Positions 1 through 9,546 are shown, numbered from the stretch's first letter. The stretch is 64,000 nt of DNA from Proteiniphilum saccharofermentans (GCF_900095135.1 NZ_LT605205.1:3596001-3660000); one strand, 5' to 3'. Notes: a model not told the origin generated them from the letters alone. Translations and numbers: made by a program.

Positions 1-687
1 GAACAAACATTTGATATGATTATGGGGATGAGATCCCCCAGAAGTATAGGGTTCGCTATAAAAGGTTTGTTTTATTTCCAGCGTACCTTTCCCGGTAGTG
101 AAGTCATCAAACTTATTACTGTATTAGCTGAAAGGCTGACCAGCTGTTACCGGCAGAACCGTGAAGATAAATGGAAATGGTTTGAAGCTTACCTGACGTA
201 TGATAACAGCATCCTTCCGGAGAGCCTGCTCTACGCATACCAGATAACCAAAAATAACATATACAGGAAAATAGCCGAGGAGTCTTTCCATTTTTTATTG
301 GATAATATACTTATTACACAGCAGATAAAAGTTGTCTCCAATCAGGGATGGCTTCAAAAAGCGGTCAAAGGTAAAAGATATGGCGAACAGCCTATCGATA
401 TAGCCGGTACCGTGATTGCACTGTCCGCATTTTATTCCGTATCCGGCCAGGAAGAATACCGGGAAAAGCAAAAAGTCGCTTTCAGCTGGTTTCTGGGAAA
501 TAATCACCTTCACCAGATTATTTACAATCCGGTGACCGGAGGATGTTATGACGGACTGGAAGAACATAATGTTAATTTAAACCAGGGCGCGGAGTCGGCC
601 GTATCTTATCTGATGGCAAGGCTTTGCATGAACGATAATCCGATCAATGAGACTGTAAAAAACACGCCTGGAATACGATCGCTATAA
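1..687 (+). CDS. C-terminal part of a carbohydrate-active or glycosyltransferase-linked protein (partial)
   Basis: The reading frame is open to the first base of the window, so only the last ~228 residues are seen. The visible part looks like an alpha/alpha-toroid (six-hairpin) domain, with regularly spaced aromatic-rich helices and the stretches WKWFEAYLTYDNSILPE, GEQPIDIAG, NPVTGGCYDGL and NQGAESAVSYLMARL. As I recall, such segments follow glycosyltransferase domains in Bacteroidetes glycan clusters, but the N-terminal half that would decide this is outside the window. There is no signal peptide or membrane segment in the visible part. The precise function is uncertain. Confidence 0.55.
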   Translation, partial: EQTFDMIMGMRSPRSIGFAIKGLFYFQRTFPGSEVIKLITVLAERLTSCYRQNREDKWKWFEAYLTYDNSILPESLLYAYQITKNNIYRKIAEESFHFLLDNILITQQIKVVSNQGWLQKAVKGKRYGEQPIDIAGTVIALSAFYSVSGQEEYREKQKVAFSWFLGNNHLHQIIYNPVTGGCYDGLEEHNVNLNQGAESAVSYLMARLCMNDNPINETVKNTPGIRSL

Positions 688-997
688 AACAATAGTCTAC
701 TTCTGCAAAATAAAATATTATAATACAGCAAATAAGTCAAATTCTTTCCGTACCTTTGTATCTTAAGCAATTAAGTTCGTTATTGTATCTTTCTTTTCAA
801 TGTTTTGCTCCGCCCCGGTTTGCGGATCTTTCCATCGTCAAAATCGACAACAAAATCAAATTTCTTGTTTATAACATTCACCTGTCGCGAGGGTGTACAG
901 TGTATAGAGACTTACAAACGCTCGACGGTGATATTTCCTAAAGGAACAAAATAATAAATATGACATTTAAAGAATTAACTAATTAACAAAGAAAAGA
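688..997 (+). promoter_or_regulatory. Promoter and long leader of the RRM gene
   Basis: This 310-base gap holds no convincing gene. A Bacteroidetes -7 box (TAnnTTTG) lies at 751-758, with no clear -33 TTG at the usual spacing. Transcription from it would leave a leader of roughly 230 nt before the RRM start codon. The leader contains a short hairpin near 879-896 (CACC/GGTG arms). RNA-binding and cold-shock genes often have long regulatory leaders, so post-transcriptional control is plausible but is inferred only from length. Confidence 0.4.
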
Positions 998-1306
998 ATG
1001 AACATTTACGTATCAAATTTAAATTTCAGCACAACAAGCGAGAGTCTACAGGAACTATTTGCGGCGTACGGTGAAGTAACCTCCGCTAAAATTATCACAG
1101 ACAGAGATACAGACAGATCGCGAGGTTTCGGTTTTGTTGAAATGTCTAACGACACAGAAGGTCAAAAAGCCATTGCCGAATTGAATGACACCGATTTTGA
1201 AGGAAAGACAATTACCGTAAACGTGGCACGCCCCAAGACCGAAAGAAACCAGGGTGGCTATAACAATCGTGGAGGTGGCGGTGGTTATAATAGAAATCGC
1301 TATTAA
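998..1306 (+). CDS. RRM-domain RNA-binding protein with Gly-rich tail
   Basis: The 102-residue protein is a single RNA recognition motif followed by a short basic, glycine-rich tail. RNP2 is IYVSNL (residues 3-8) and RNP1 is RGFGFVEM (42-49); both carry the aromatic residues that stack on RNA bases. The tail (about 84-102) is rich in Gly, Asn, Arg and Tyr, as in cyanobacterial and Bacteroidetes glycine-rich RNA-binding proteins. Such proteins bind single-stranded RNA in the cytoplasm and are often abundant or stress-induced. The gene is a single unit, with a long leader before it and a hairpin terminator just after it. Confidence 0.93.
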   Translation: MNIYVSNLNFSTTSESLQELFAAYGEVTSAKIITDRDTDRSRGFGFVEMSNDTEGQKAIAELNDTDFEGKTITVNVARPKTERNQGGYNNRGGGGGYNRNRY

Positions 1307-1325
1307 TCAAAATGATAAAGATCTC

Positions 1326-1363
1326 AAACGGGCAGTATAAAAGATTATATTGCTCGTTTTTTT
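1326..1363 (+). terminator. Rho-independent terminator of the RRM gene
   Basis: A stem of about 13 pairs (AACGGGCA...TGCTCGTT, extended by TATAA/TTATA) is followed by a run of seven T. It lies 20 bases after the RRM stop codon. Confidence 0.85.
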
Positions 1364-1490
1364 CAGAACTCGCATATCTGATCTAACACGGTTTGTTAAC
1401 CGTATAAATTCAGGTGTCACCCAGGTTTCCTATTAAAAAAAGGTTTTCTCCGTTTTAATTACTGATATCTGATGTTTGAACGAACAGGTA

Positions 1491-4400
1491 CTACCGGCTT
1501 TTCACAAATTTCAGTTCTGGGAGAATTATCTTCACCTCCGTATCCATATCCTGGTTTTTCCAATATACAATAAAGTTAACGTTAGCGGATTGGAGATTAT
1601 ATCCTTTTTGTAACAAAGGTTCCAATCGACTAGAACAAAAATGTTGTGAAAACTTTAATACCGGTCGATTCTGGAGGTTAAAGCAAGTATCCCCTTCAAC
1701 CCTCAATTCATCCCCACTGACCAACTTCTCCAGACTCCACTGCCTATTCATAAAATACCCCAGCCATACATCTTTGTGACTTAAATGGAGGCGCAGTTCA
1801 TCAGGTTGCCCATACATATCAAAATCCACCATTCTCTCTATCGATTCCATATTTATATTATTGAGATACGAACCGTTGAGATGAAGATAAAGATTTTGCT
1901 TTGCCCGGGTCATTGCCACATACAGTAATCGTTTTTCTTCATCGCCAGAAAGAACGAAATTTTCCAAAAGTAAAAAGATATTGTCAAATTCCTGTCCTTT
2001 CGCCTTATGCATGGTCGATATAAATATCGTTTCACCATCTTGCGGAAGGAAATCTTCGAGCTTCGATTCTTTTATAAACAGAGCTAAATCAGATTTGTAT
2101 TTTCCATATTTATTGGTCTCCTCAAATTCTTTTATAAGTCTATTTACAATTTCAATCTTTGTACTATTACCAAACTTTTTTTGTAACTCCTGTTTGGATT
2201 TTTCCCAGATATGATCACCTATTTTTGGTGAAGAAATATCTGAATTTATCTGCTCAACAAAATATCGCATTTCGAGCAAATCATATAAATTAAAGCTGTC
2301 ATTAGATTGTATAAGACTGGCTTTCAATCCTCTTTTCAATAAAAGTCCGGCCACCAAGGAAGCCTCATCATTAGTCCTTGTAAGCACACAGGTAGTTCCT
2401 CTCAGTCCTGTTTCACAGATATTATTCACCAATGGAACAATAAGGTTATCCGTATTATTATAATATACAATCCTTACTTTTCCATTATTGTTATCAACAG
2501 CGATGATCGGGCCTTTTTTAAGCCTGTGAGTGAGTTTTCGTGCAAATTTATTCGAGAATTGCACGAGATTATTTTTACTTCTGTAGTTCTCTATCAGCTC
2601 GTATTTCACCGACTCTTTTTCATCTATCAACGATTTCATATACTTTGAATCGGATCCCCTGAAGGCATAGATATTTTGATCGTCGTCACCAACAGCTATC
2701 ACACGCATATCTTCATTGAATTCCATCAAGGCTCTTATCAAAGAAAATTCATCAGCGCTCATATCTTGCGCTTCATCGATCACTAAAACCGTTTTCGTTA
2801 TCTTGCTTAATTCTATATCACGGCTTTTTATTTTTTCGGTTGCTATGCGGACTATATCCTCTGATTTCTCCACATTTCCGACAAATCCCAATAAATCAAA
2901 GCAAAAAGAATGAAAAGTTTTTATTTCCACAAAATATGCGGCATTACCGATCAGTTTTATCAGTCGTTTCTTAAACTCGGTGGCGGCCGCCCGTGAGAAC
3001 GTAAGCATCAACAACTGCTCATGTTTCACATCTTCCATCAACAGCAACGAGGCAAGTTTATGCACCAACACTTTTGTCTTCCCGCTTCCCGGGCCCGCAG
3101 CAACAACGATATATTTCGACTTGCTGTCTTTTATGATTTTTAATTGCTCCGTGGATAATTCACCGAAAATCTGTCTGAACTTAGTAGGAGTAATATTTCT
3201 TTTCAACTCATTTTGCCTGCTGTTACTGAAATATTTATTCAGAAAAGAGGCATGGTTCAGTTGGAAGTAATCCTCCACAAATAATAGCGCTTCCTTATAC
3301 CCCCTTATCATCTTCTTGGCATACTCGCCAACAATATGTATCTGCTCTATTTTATTTTTGTAGAATCGATCGAGTTTCTCATAATCGTCAGTCGTATAAC
3401 GCTTGGAATTATTTTTCTCTAACCTTTCAACCGTAAGCTTGTTATAGACGACAAGAAAACCACCTTCAATTTTGATAGATTCAATACGGGAAAGATAAAA
3501 GAGGGCATCCTCTATATCATCAAAGGTAATTTCCAGTTTAAAAAGCATCTGCGCTTTTTCGTATTCGCTTTTCAATTCCAGCACCGAAAACTCGACCAAC
3601 ATTTCATCTCCTGCAGTATCCTGAATTGCCTTTTTATTTTTCTCAAAAATATATTCCAGAATGAATTTCGAGAGTTCCTGTCTTTTTTCAAGCAGTTCCT
3701 TTATTTTATCCTTCGGCTCCTTAAAAGCTATCGAGACATGGTTTGGGGAATTATTGTAATTCTCGTACCGTTCCCGTTTGATCCATTTCTTTATATCCCA
3801 AAAGTTGATGATCGTTTTTATCTTATCGGTAGAGACATTCCTACATCCCTCCTGTCCCGCACCCTCGTTCAGTACCTTCAGATTGTACGTTGCCCCCTGT
3901 TCATCCAATGCCGACAACAAAAAATTCTCTATCTTGCTGTATGTTTCCAGTATGAAAAGTGATTGGTTCTGTTTTTCATTTTTCCGGATAAAAGCGGTGA
4001 GATCTTTTGCATCCGCCAATATCTCTTCTTCACGCATCAAGTTTATGATGCGTATGACATCCTCCCGGACAATACCCAAATGATCGGAAATATAATCGAC
4101 ACGCGACTCGGCCACTTCATCTGAAGCATGTCTATGACTTTTATTTGAAAACAGTTTTTTGATTATCCTTGTCGCCTGTACCTCCTGCTTGTCGTCGAAA
4201 TGTGGAGAATTCCGGATCTTTATAATCGCATCCTCCGCATTTTTCGTGAGAATACTGTTGGCAAAAATCCGGGGCATATTTTGACCTCGTTTTAAATATC
4301 CTACATCTTCGAGTGCTGCTATTGCCGACTTGACCCGTGTTTCTATCTCGGCCAGGTTATCATCCCATCCTGCTTTCCGGGCAATCTCCAAAGCTGAATT

Positions 4401-6308
4401 GGATATTGTCGATCTGAAACCGGTAAGTTCTTTGATCGCTTTCCAGATTTGTTGCACCTCTTTAATGTTGAGTTTTGTCTGGTTGAGCAAGGTGAAATGT
4501 TTGTCCAGATCCTGCTCGTTGAATAAGACGTAACAATCGGCGGTAATATTCTCATCTCGACCCGCGCGGCCGGCTTCCTGCACATAATTCTCCAGAGAAT
4601 CAGAAATCTCATAATGGATCACCATCCCCACATCTTTCTTGTCGACTCCCATCCCAAAAGCAGAGGTAGCCACAATTACCCTGACTTCCCCCGACATAAA
4701 AGCATCCTGATTCTCCTTTTTCTGCTTCACATCCATTTTTCCATGGTAAACCCTTGCGCTGAAACCATCGTCGCATAATCTTTCGGCTAATTTAGTGGCT
4801 CGATAGGTTCTGGAAGTATATACAATAATCGAACAATCTTTCGAGTCGATAAGATTTCGTAGAGTATTGTATTTTTCATCGTCATTTTCATTATTGAATA
4901 CCATATAATGAAGATTCGACCTTGAAGTACCGGAGACAAAAAGATCAAGATCAAGCGAAAGTTTTTTGCTGAAATAATCCCTTATGTCTTCTATTACTTT
5001 TTGCTTTGCAGTAGCTGTAAAACAGGAGACAGGTATCGGTTCATCGAGTTGTTTATTATCCTGGATCAAGTGTATAAAATCAGCGATATACATGTAATCC
5101 GGCCTGAAATCCTGTCCCCAGATAGAGAAACAATGTGCTTCATCAATCACGAAGCGGGCGATTTTCCTGCCCAGTAATAAGCGTTCTATCGTTCTTGACC
5201 GCAATGATTCGGGTGAGAGATACAAAATCGATGCAGAGCCATCTTCCACTCTTTCTATCGATTTCGCCCTTTGAATCGGATCCAGCAACCCGTTAATGGT
5301 AACAGCATCAATGATACCGTTCTTCTCGAGATTATCCACTTGGTCCTTCATTAAGGATTGTAATGGAGAGATCACAACAGTCAGCGCTTTTGCACTTTCA
5401 CCCGCCATAAGTGCCGGAACCTGGAAGGCCAGCGATTTCCCTCCTCCCGTTGGGAATATTGCAAGCAGAGATTTACTGGCAACTGCCGCCTTTACGGCAT
5501 TTTCCTGCAAAGCCTCGCCATCATATTCACGATAAGAGTCGAAACCGAAATATTTTTTCAACGCCTTATGAACGTCTAAAAAACTGTTGCAATAAGCACA
5601 ACCTGTAATGCAGGGACTATTCCGTAGCAGAAACATCACATTTTCTGCTACAGGATAATTTTTAAGAACCCATGGAGGTGTGATCGAATAACGGTTTCTC
5701 GCATTGATAAGTGCAAGGCAATAAGCAAGTTCTACCGGATATGCGTTAACAAGATATTCAATATCTGCATTACTACATATCTCCGCTTCAAATTTTCTTC
5801 GTATCTCTATTGCTACATTTATTTGATTGGAAGAGAAATCGATATACTGAAAAAAGCCGGCAAATTCTTTCACATTGGCTAAGAGCAAATAATAAATTCG
5901 CTTCAGTTCCTCGTCCAATTTTGCAAATTCGTTTATCTCATCATACAATAGATTTTTGGCTTTTATTGAATCATTAAGCGGATTATTATAGTTTTCAGGA
6001 TCGAGCTTATCGTCTTTTACCAGGTTATGGTATGGTTGTGCAGGAAATAATAAAGGTGAAAGGTAAAGTGTATCTATTATATTCAGGTTATTCAAACCCG
6101 GTATCTCTTTTGCGATGTATTTTAAATCGTGTGTAAGTATATTATGTCCGCATATATACGCCGTTCCGGCTATAAAATCAGCAAACTCCTTAACCGAAGC
6201 AATATGGAGTCTTTCTCCATTGCCCTTTATACTCCCAATGTCTAGTATTCTATGATTATTAGGATCAATTTCGGTATCAAAAAAAGTAATGATTTTACTT
6301 TGTTCCAT
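1491..6308 (-). CDS. Giant helicase: DEDD exonuclease-like, RecQ and UvrD-type modules in one protein
   Basis: This 1605-residue protein joins three DNA-processing modules. Residues 1-150 resemble a DEDD 3'-5' exonuclease (DTE at 11-13, GHNILTHDL at 54-62, IIDT at 77-80, NDSIKAKNLL at 112-121). A CxxxCxxC motif (233-240) follows. A RecQ-type helicase then spans about 260-650, with Walker A FPTGGGKS (285-292), VIDEAHCFSIWGQDFRPDY (about 387-405) and YVQEAGRAGRDE. The last third is a UvrD/Rep-like SF1 helicase, with GPGSGKT near 1073, VIDEAQD near 1183, GDDDQNIYAF near 1210 and HKAKGQEFD near 1436. Ordinary RecQ is about 600-700 residues. All NTPase motifs look intact. It stands alone on its strand. 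A role in DNA repair or in defence is possible; the sequence alone does not choose. Confidence 0.85.
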   Translation of the reverse strand: MEQSKIITFFDTEIDPNNHRILDIGSIKGNGERLHIASVKEFADFIAGTAYICGHNILTHDLKYIAKEIPGLNNLNIIDTLYLSPLLFPAQPYHNLVKDDKLDPENYNNPLNDSIKAKNLLYDEINEFAKLDEELKRIYYLLLANVKEFAGFFQYIDFSSNQINVAIEIRRKFEAEICSNADIEYLVNAYPVELAYCLALINARNRYSITPPWVLKNYPVAENVMFLLRNSPCITGCAYCNSFLDVHKALKKYFGFDSYREYDGEALQENAVKAAVASKSLLAIFPTGGGKSLAFQVPALMAGESAKALTVVISPLQSLMKDQVDNLEKNGIIDAVTINGLLDPIQRAKSIERVEDGSASILYLSPESLRSRTIERLLLGRKIARFVIDEAHCFSIWGQDFRPDYMYIADFIHLIQDNKQLDEPIPVSCFTATAKQKVIEDIRDYFSKKLSLDLDLFVSGTSRSNLHYMVFNNENDDEKYNTLRNLIDSKDCSIIVYTSRTYRATKLAERLCDDGFSARVYHGKMDVKQKKENQDAFMSGEVRVIVATSAFGMGVDKKDVGMVIHYEISDSLENYVQEAGRAGRDENITADCYVLFNEQDLDKHFTLLNQTKLNIKEVQQIWKAIKELTGFRSTISNSALEIARKAGWDDNLAEIETRVKSAIAALEDVGYLKRGQNMPRIFANSILTKNAEDAIIKIRNSPHFDDKQEVQATRIIKKLFSNKSHRHASDEVAESRVDYISDHLGIVREDVIRIINLMREEEILADAKDLTAFIRKNEKQNQSLFILETYSKIENFLLSALDEQGATYNLKVLNEGAGQEGCRNVSTDKIKTIINFWDIKKWIKRERYENYNNSPNHVSIAFKEPKDKIKELLEKRQELSKFILEYIFEKNKKAIQDTAGDEMLVEFSVLELKSEYEKAQMLFKLEITFDDIEDALFYLSRIESIKIEGGFLVVYNKLTVERLEKNNSKRYTTDDYEKLDRFYKNKIEQIHIVGEYAKKMIRGYKEALLFVEDYFQLNHASFLNKYFSNSRQNELKRNITPTKFRQIFGELSTEQLKIIKDSKSKYIVVAAGPGSGKTKVLVHKLASLLLMEDVKHEQLLMLTFSRAAATEFKKRLIKLIGNAAYFVEIKTFHSFCFDLLGFVGNVEKSEDIVRIATEKIKSRDIELSKITKTVLVIDEAQDMSADEFSLIRALMEFNEDMRVIAVGDDDQNIYAFRGSDSKYMKSLIDEKESVKYELIENYRSKNNLVQFSNKFARKLTHRLKKGPIIAVDNNNGKVRIVYYNNTDNLIVPLVNNICETGLRGTTCVLTRTNDEASLVAGLLLKRGLKASLIQSNDSFNLYDLLEMRYFVEQINSDISSPKIGDHIWEKSKQELQKKFGNSTKIEIVNRLIKEFEETNKYGKYKSDLALFIKESKLEDFLPQDGETIFISTMHKAKGQEFDNIFLLLENFVLSGDEEKRLLYVAMTRAKQNLYLHLNGSYLNNINMESIERMVDFDMYGQPDELRLHLSHKDVWLGYFMNRQWSLEKLVSGDELRVEGDTCFNLQNRPVLKFSQHFCSSRLEPLLQKGYNLQSANVNFIVYWKNQDMDTEVKIILPELKFVKSR

Positions 6309-6413
6309 TTTTTACGAATCGCATTATCCCACAATACATTTACAGGTTCGACTGCAAATATAAAGAAAAATTCAATTAAAAATTGCTGACATAGGGTTCT
6401 CACAAACTCTTGC

Positions 6414-6421
6414 TATCTTTG
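6414..6421 (+). promoter_or_regulatory. -7 box upstream of the AlkD-like gene
   Basis: TATCTTTG matches the Bacteroidetes -7 consensus TAnnTTTG and lies 26 bases before the start codon. No -33 TTG is present at the usual spacing, so the call rests on the -7 box alone. Confidence 0.45.
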
Positions 6422-6447
6422 CAGATATAAAGTTATTTACCGAACGT

Positions 6448-7143
6448 ATGATTCGAAATGCAGAAATAAACCAACAGTTTCAGCTATTGGCGGAAACCGA
6501 TTACAAGGTTTTCAATGAAAAACTGATCCCGACGAATTATGAAATACGGGGAATCCGTATGCCGGCACTGAAAAAACTGGCAAAGGAACTATCCAGAGAA
6601 CCTGAGATTGAGACCTATCTGGAAAATGCGGAGTTCACCACCTACGAACATGTGCTGCTTTACGGTTTAGTATTAGGCAATTTGAACAAATTTCGGCTGG
6701 AAACCGTGTTCAGGTATATGGATCCGTTGATCCTTCGATTCGACAATTGGGCACATGTAGATACGCTCACCTCGGCCTTCAGGGTCTTCAAAAAATATCC
6801 GGAAGAAGTATTGGAACATTTCCTGCCACTGAAAAACGACGAAGGGGAATTCACCAAGCGTTTTTTCGTGATCCTGCTGATGTGTCACTATATGGATGAG
6901 AAATATATAGACAGGACATTGCAACAGCTGTCGGAAGTTCCGCAAGGACAGTATTATGTGGATATGGCTATTGCCTGGACACTCAGCGTGGGACTGGTCA
7001 AGTTTTATGATAAAACCCTGTCCTATCTCGAACAAAAGACTTTCTCCAAATTTGTGCATAACAAGGCCATCCGGAAAGCACGTGAAAGCTATCGGATAAC
7101 TCCTGAAATCAAAGAGTTGTTGAATGGGATGAAGATAAAGTGA
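6448..7143 (+). CDS. DNA alkylation repair protein, AlkD-like
   Basis: The 231-residue, all-helical protein matches the AlkD family of HEAT-like-repeat DNA glycosylases, which remove N3- and N7-alkylated purines without base flipping. The family pattern is visible as RMPALKKLAKEL, the YEHVLLYGLVLGNL helix, the DNWAHVDTLTS segment (aligning with the family's WD-containing catalytic helix) and a C-terminal VHNKAIRKARESYR segment. Length fits the family (about 220-240). It has its own -7 box and sits divergent from the large helicase, another DNA-processing gene. No signal peptide, so cytoplasmic. Confidence 0.85.
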   Translation: MIRNAEINQQFQLLAETDYKVFNEKLIPTNYEIRGIRMPALKKLAKELSREPEIETYLENAEFTTYEHVLLYGLVLGNLNKFRLETVFRYMDPLILRFDNWAHVDTLTSAFRVFKKYPEEVLEHFLPLKNDEGEFTKRFFVILLMCHYMDEKYIDRTLQQLSEVPQGQYYVDMAIAWTLSVGLVKFYDKTLSYLEQKTFSKFVHNKAIRKARESYRITPEIKELLNGMKIK

Positions 7144-7163
7144 GTATTGGGATTTTGTTCAGT

Positions 7164-7685
7164 TCAGGTATGTTCAGGTATACTGAAATCTTTATCGGAA
7201 AATAATGCTGCCAAACCCGAGATTTGCTTGAAACGAAGTAATTCGTCTTTGTCCATCCCTATATTTTTCATGATCCATGCATCACTCATTCCTGCTTTCT
7301 TGAGTTCCGCCACAATATTGGTCATCAGTTCAATGCTATGGGTGCCGCGGGCACGGTTGTGCCTGATCGTCGACGCCATACGGTTGGAAAGGTCTTTATC
7401 TATCACCGTTACCGGCAAACATCCCTTTTCCCGCTCATAGATACGTTTTGATGTTTTCATCACCAGATACCGGTGGAACCCGTCCACCAGTTCATATTTG
7501 TCCTCTTCCGGAAGATAGTAACATACGCATGGCATGGTATAACCATCTTCCCATATCGATAATTCGAGGAGCTCCATTTCAGGCGGGGCAACAACATTGG
7601 GATTGTATGCATTCGCTTCTACCTTCTCTACCGGCACAGCCTTTACGGCATACACCGGGCTTGTATATTTCTGTTTGTCATTCAT
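7164..7685 (-). CDS. ParB/IbrB-like nuclease-fold protein
   Basis: The 173-residue protein has a ParB N-terminal fold: a VEKVEANAYNPN start, an ELVDGFHRYLV box (the family's G-x-x-R element) and a HNRARGTHS segment. A C-terminal helical part (MSDAWIMKNIGMDKDELLRFKQ) looks like a DNA-binding HTH. It overlaps the stop of the upstream PP-loop gene by 4 bases (ATGA), so the two are translationally coupled. This pairing matches IbrA/IbrB of E. coli, named as regulators of immunoglobulin-binding protein genes; the biochemical activity of that pair is, to my knowledge, not settled. DndB/DndC-like chemistry is a more distant possibility. Confidence 0.8.
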   Translation of the reverse strand: MNDKQKYTSPVYAVKAVPVEKVEANAYNPNVVAPPEMELLELSIWEDGYTMPCVCYYLPEEDKYELVDGFHRYLVMKTSKRIYEREKGCLPVTVIDKDLSNRMASTIRHNRARGTHSIELMTNIVAELKKAGMSDAWIMKNIGMDKDELLRFKQISGLAALFSDKDFSIPEHT

Positions 7686-8968
7686 GTATTATAAATACCT
7701 TGATAAAAATCCATTACTTTATTACGGAGTGCAAGTTCTTTCTTCGTCATGGCAAATCCCATGTATTTACACAAGTGGTCGTTCCGGAGGATACATATAC
7801 ACATCCGCTTGAAGGTGGGAAGATATTTGAATCCGGGCACATCGAGATCATCCTGATACTCCATCCTGACCGGACACTTCTCCGTCTTATAATTGGTATG
7901 GTCCACCACCTCTATGTCGATCCCCATCTCCTGCAGTTGTTGTATCGACTTTTCCGGAAGACAGCCACCCCGTTTGCGCCAGAAATTGATACTCACCGAG
8001 AGCTTCCGCAAATAGTTCTGACGAATTTCTTCCGGCAAAGTGGACAAAAGGAAGTGCATATAACTCTCCCATGTATGCCCTGCCGGCAGAGTGATCTTTT
8101 TCTGTGCCACCACGCTTGTGTGGCCATAGAGGGATGTGAAATTGATGCCGTTCACACGGCATATCATTTTCCCCCACATATCGGGGTCGATAGCCCGGTA
8201 AAGATGCAGGCTTTCCTGTGCCGCCAAAAGGAAAGGACTGGCTACACGTTGTTTTTCCAGCGGAACGCCCGCCTGATAATAGAGATCGTACAGCCGGTTG
8301 TAGTCCCAACCGAAACGGCCGTTAGCCGTCCACACATCCGTCGTCAGCCAGTCATGTATCACATAGGCATTGTAAATATCTTTCGACAACTGTTTTGTCC
8401 ACTTCAGGTTACGAAACATATGATGTTTCCTTTTGCCATGGATCGTTCTCCACCGATGCGAACTTTCCTGGGTGCGTATTCCGACCAGGCAGCAGGTTTT
8501 CTTTGCATTCTTCTGCAAATGATACCATTGGGCAAAAAGAATATAGAATTCGGAATCCCATATACCGGGATGGTAGAACGGGAAATCTTCTTTCCGATAG
8601 CTTCCGGCGGGCATATCCCTTACCCAGAAATCTTTGCAATCCTCATCCCATGGACGCCAATAAGTCTGATGCATCGACGTACAAGTGGTCACCTTGAAAG
8701 GTACACATACGCGGTATACTTCCAGAATATCGGCATTTGCCTCCAGCACCCTGTCGACATACGCTATCGTCTCGCTGTACTGTATTTCATAGTCCATAAA
8801 AAACACACCGATCTTTCTGTCCGGATTGTTCTCCCTTATATATTGTATACAAAGGTTCAACATCACACCGCTGTCCTTACCGCCGGAAAAAGAGACATAG
8901 ATATTATCGAATTCATTGAATAATAACTTTATCCGCAGCATGGCCAGTTCATACACGTTCTTTTTCAT
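7682..8968 (-). CDS. IbrA-like PAPS-reductase-family PP-loop protein (DUF3440)
   Basis: The 428-residue protein has an N-terminal PP-loop, YVSFSGGKDSGVM, that binds ATP for substrate adenylation, as in PAPS reductase and tRNA thiolation enzymes. Further family segments are GVFFMDYEIQYS and LVGIRTQESSHRW, and a later part carries several cysteine and histidine residues. The start at 8968 was preferred over an upstream ATG at 9004 because it forms a 4-base ATGA overlap with the stop of the preceding GNAT-like gene. Family members are usually called DUF3440 or IbrA. It is encoded in tandem with the ParB-like IbrB partner. The true substrate is unknown. Confidence 0.82.
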   Translation of the reverse strand: MKKNVYELAMLRIKLLFNEFDNIYVSFSGGKDSGVMLNLCIQYIRENNPDRKIGVFFMDYEIQYSETIAYVDRVLEANADILEVYRVCVPFKVTTCTSMHQTYWRPWDEDCKDFWVRDMPAGSYRKEDFPFYHPGIWDSEFYILFAQWYHLQKNAKKTCCLVGIRTQESSHRWRTIHGKRKHHMFRNLKWTKQLSKDIYNAYVIHDWLTTDVWTANGRFGWDYNRLYDLYYQAGVPLEKQRVASPFLLAAQESLHLYRAIDPDMWGKMICRVNGINFTSLYGHTSVVAQKKITLPAGHTWESYMHFLLSTLPEEIRQNYLRKLSVSINFWRKRGGCLPEKSIQQLQEMGIDIEVVDHTNYKTEKCPVRMEYQDDLDVPGFKYLPTFKRMCICILRNDHLCKYMGFAMTKKELALRNKVMDFYQGIYNT

Positions 8969-9360
8969 TCCTTGAATACCTTCATTTTTACATACCTTTT
9001 CCAATTAAGAACAATCGCAAACCCATTTTTTTCAAATTCGGGGATATGCCGCAGTTGCGTAACCGACTCAATCTCAAATTCAGACGAAAGCACCTTGACA
9101 ATTTCTTTCAGCAAAGCAGAAAAAACGGTACTATCATCATCCGCCACATAATAATTATTTATTTTGGCCTTGCCCTCTTCCAGTTTGACAGGGATAAAAC
9201 CAAGGGTAACACCATTCTCCACGGCCACGAACTATACATAATCGGACGATGTCTTATAGGGATAGTTCAGATTGTAACCGATCACCTCCTCATCCATTAC
9301 AAGGTGTGCCACCAAAGAATAAAGCTGCTTGTCTTTCCCTTTTAATTGAACAATATCCAT
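8965..9360 (-). pseudogene. GNAT-like acetyltransferase gene with an in-frame amber codon
   Basis: Reading from an ATG at 9358-9360 gives 42 codons, then TAG at 9232-9234, then a further 88 codons in the same frame ending at 8965. Both halves are sensible protein: MDIVQLKGKDKQLYSL at the start, and NGVTLGFIPV and INNYYVADDDSTVFSALL after the stop, the latter resembling a GNAT core. A single TGG-to-TAG change would account for it. The gene ends in a 4-base overlap with the PP-loop gene, so it is the first member of that operon. A GTG at 9228 could restart translation of the second part. Nonsense mutation, sequencing error and readthrough all remain possible. Confidence 0.7.
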
Positions 9361-9546
9361 ATTAAATATGATTGCTGTATACAAATTTACTAAAAATCAG
9401 CAAATAGTATTTTCCACTGCAATTGTTTCGAAGATGAAAAAATATATATGCCGGGAGAAACTTAAACAAGAACAATAAAAATTACATTTTGATTGAACAG
9501 ACATTATATTGACTAAGGCAAAAACAGGTAATCAACAACGGATAGT

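Noticed and set aside
756-941. A 61-codon frame before the RRM gene.
   Set aside because: It starts inside the -7 box region and has no family likeness; the stretch is better explained as a leader.
7448-8923. A 491-codon open frame on the + strand.
   Set aside because: It lies antisense to the IbrA-like and ParB-like genes, has unnatural composition (runs of His, Pro and Ile) and no domain; the minus-strand proteins carry clear motifs.
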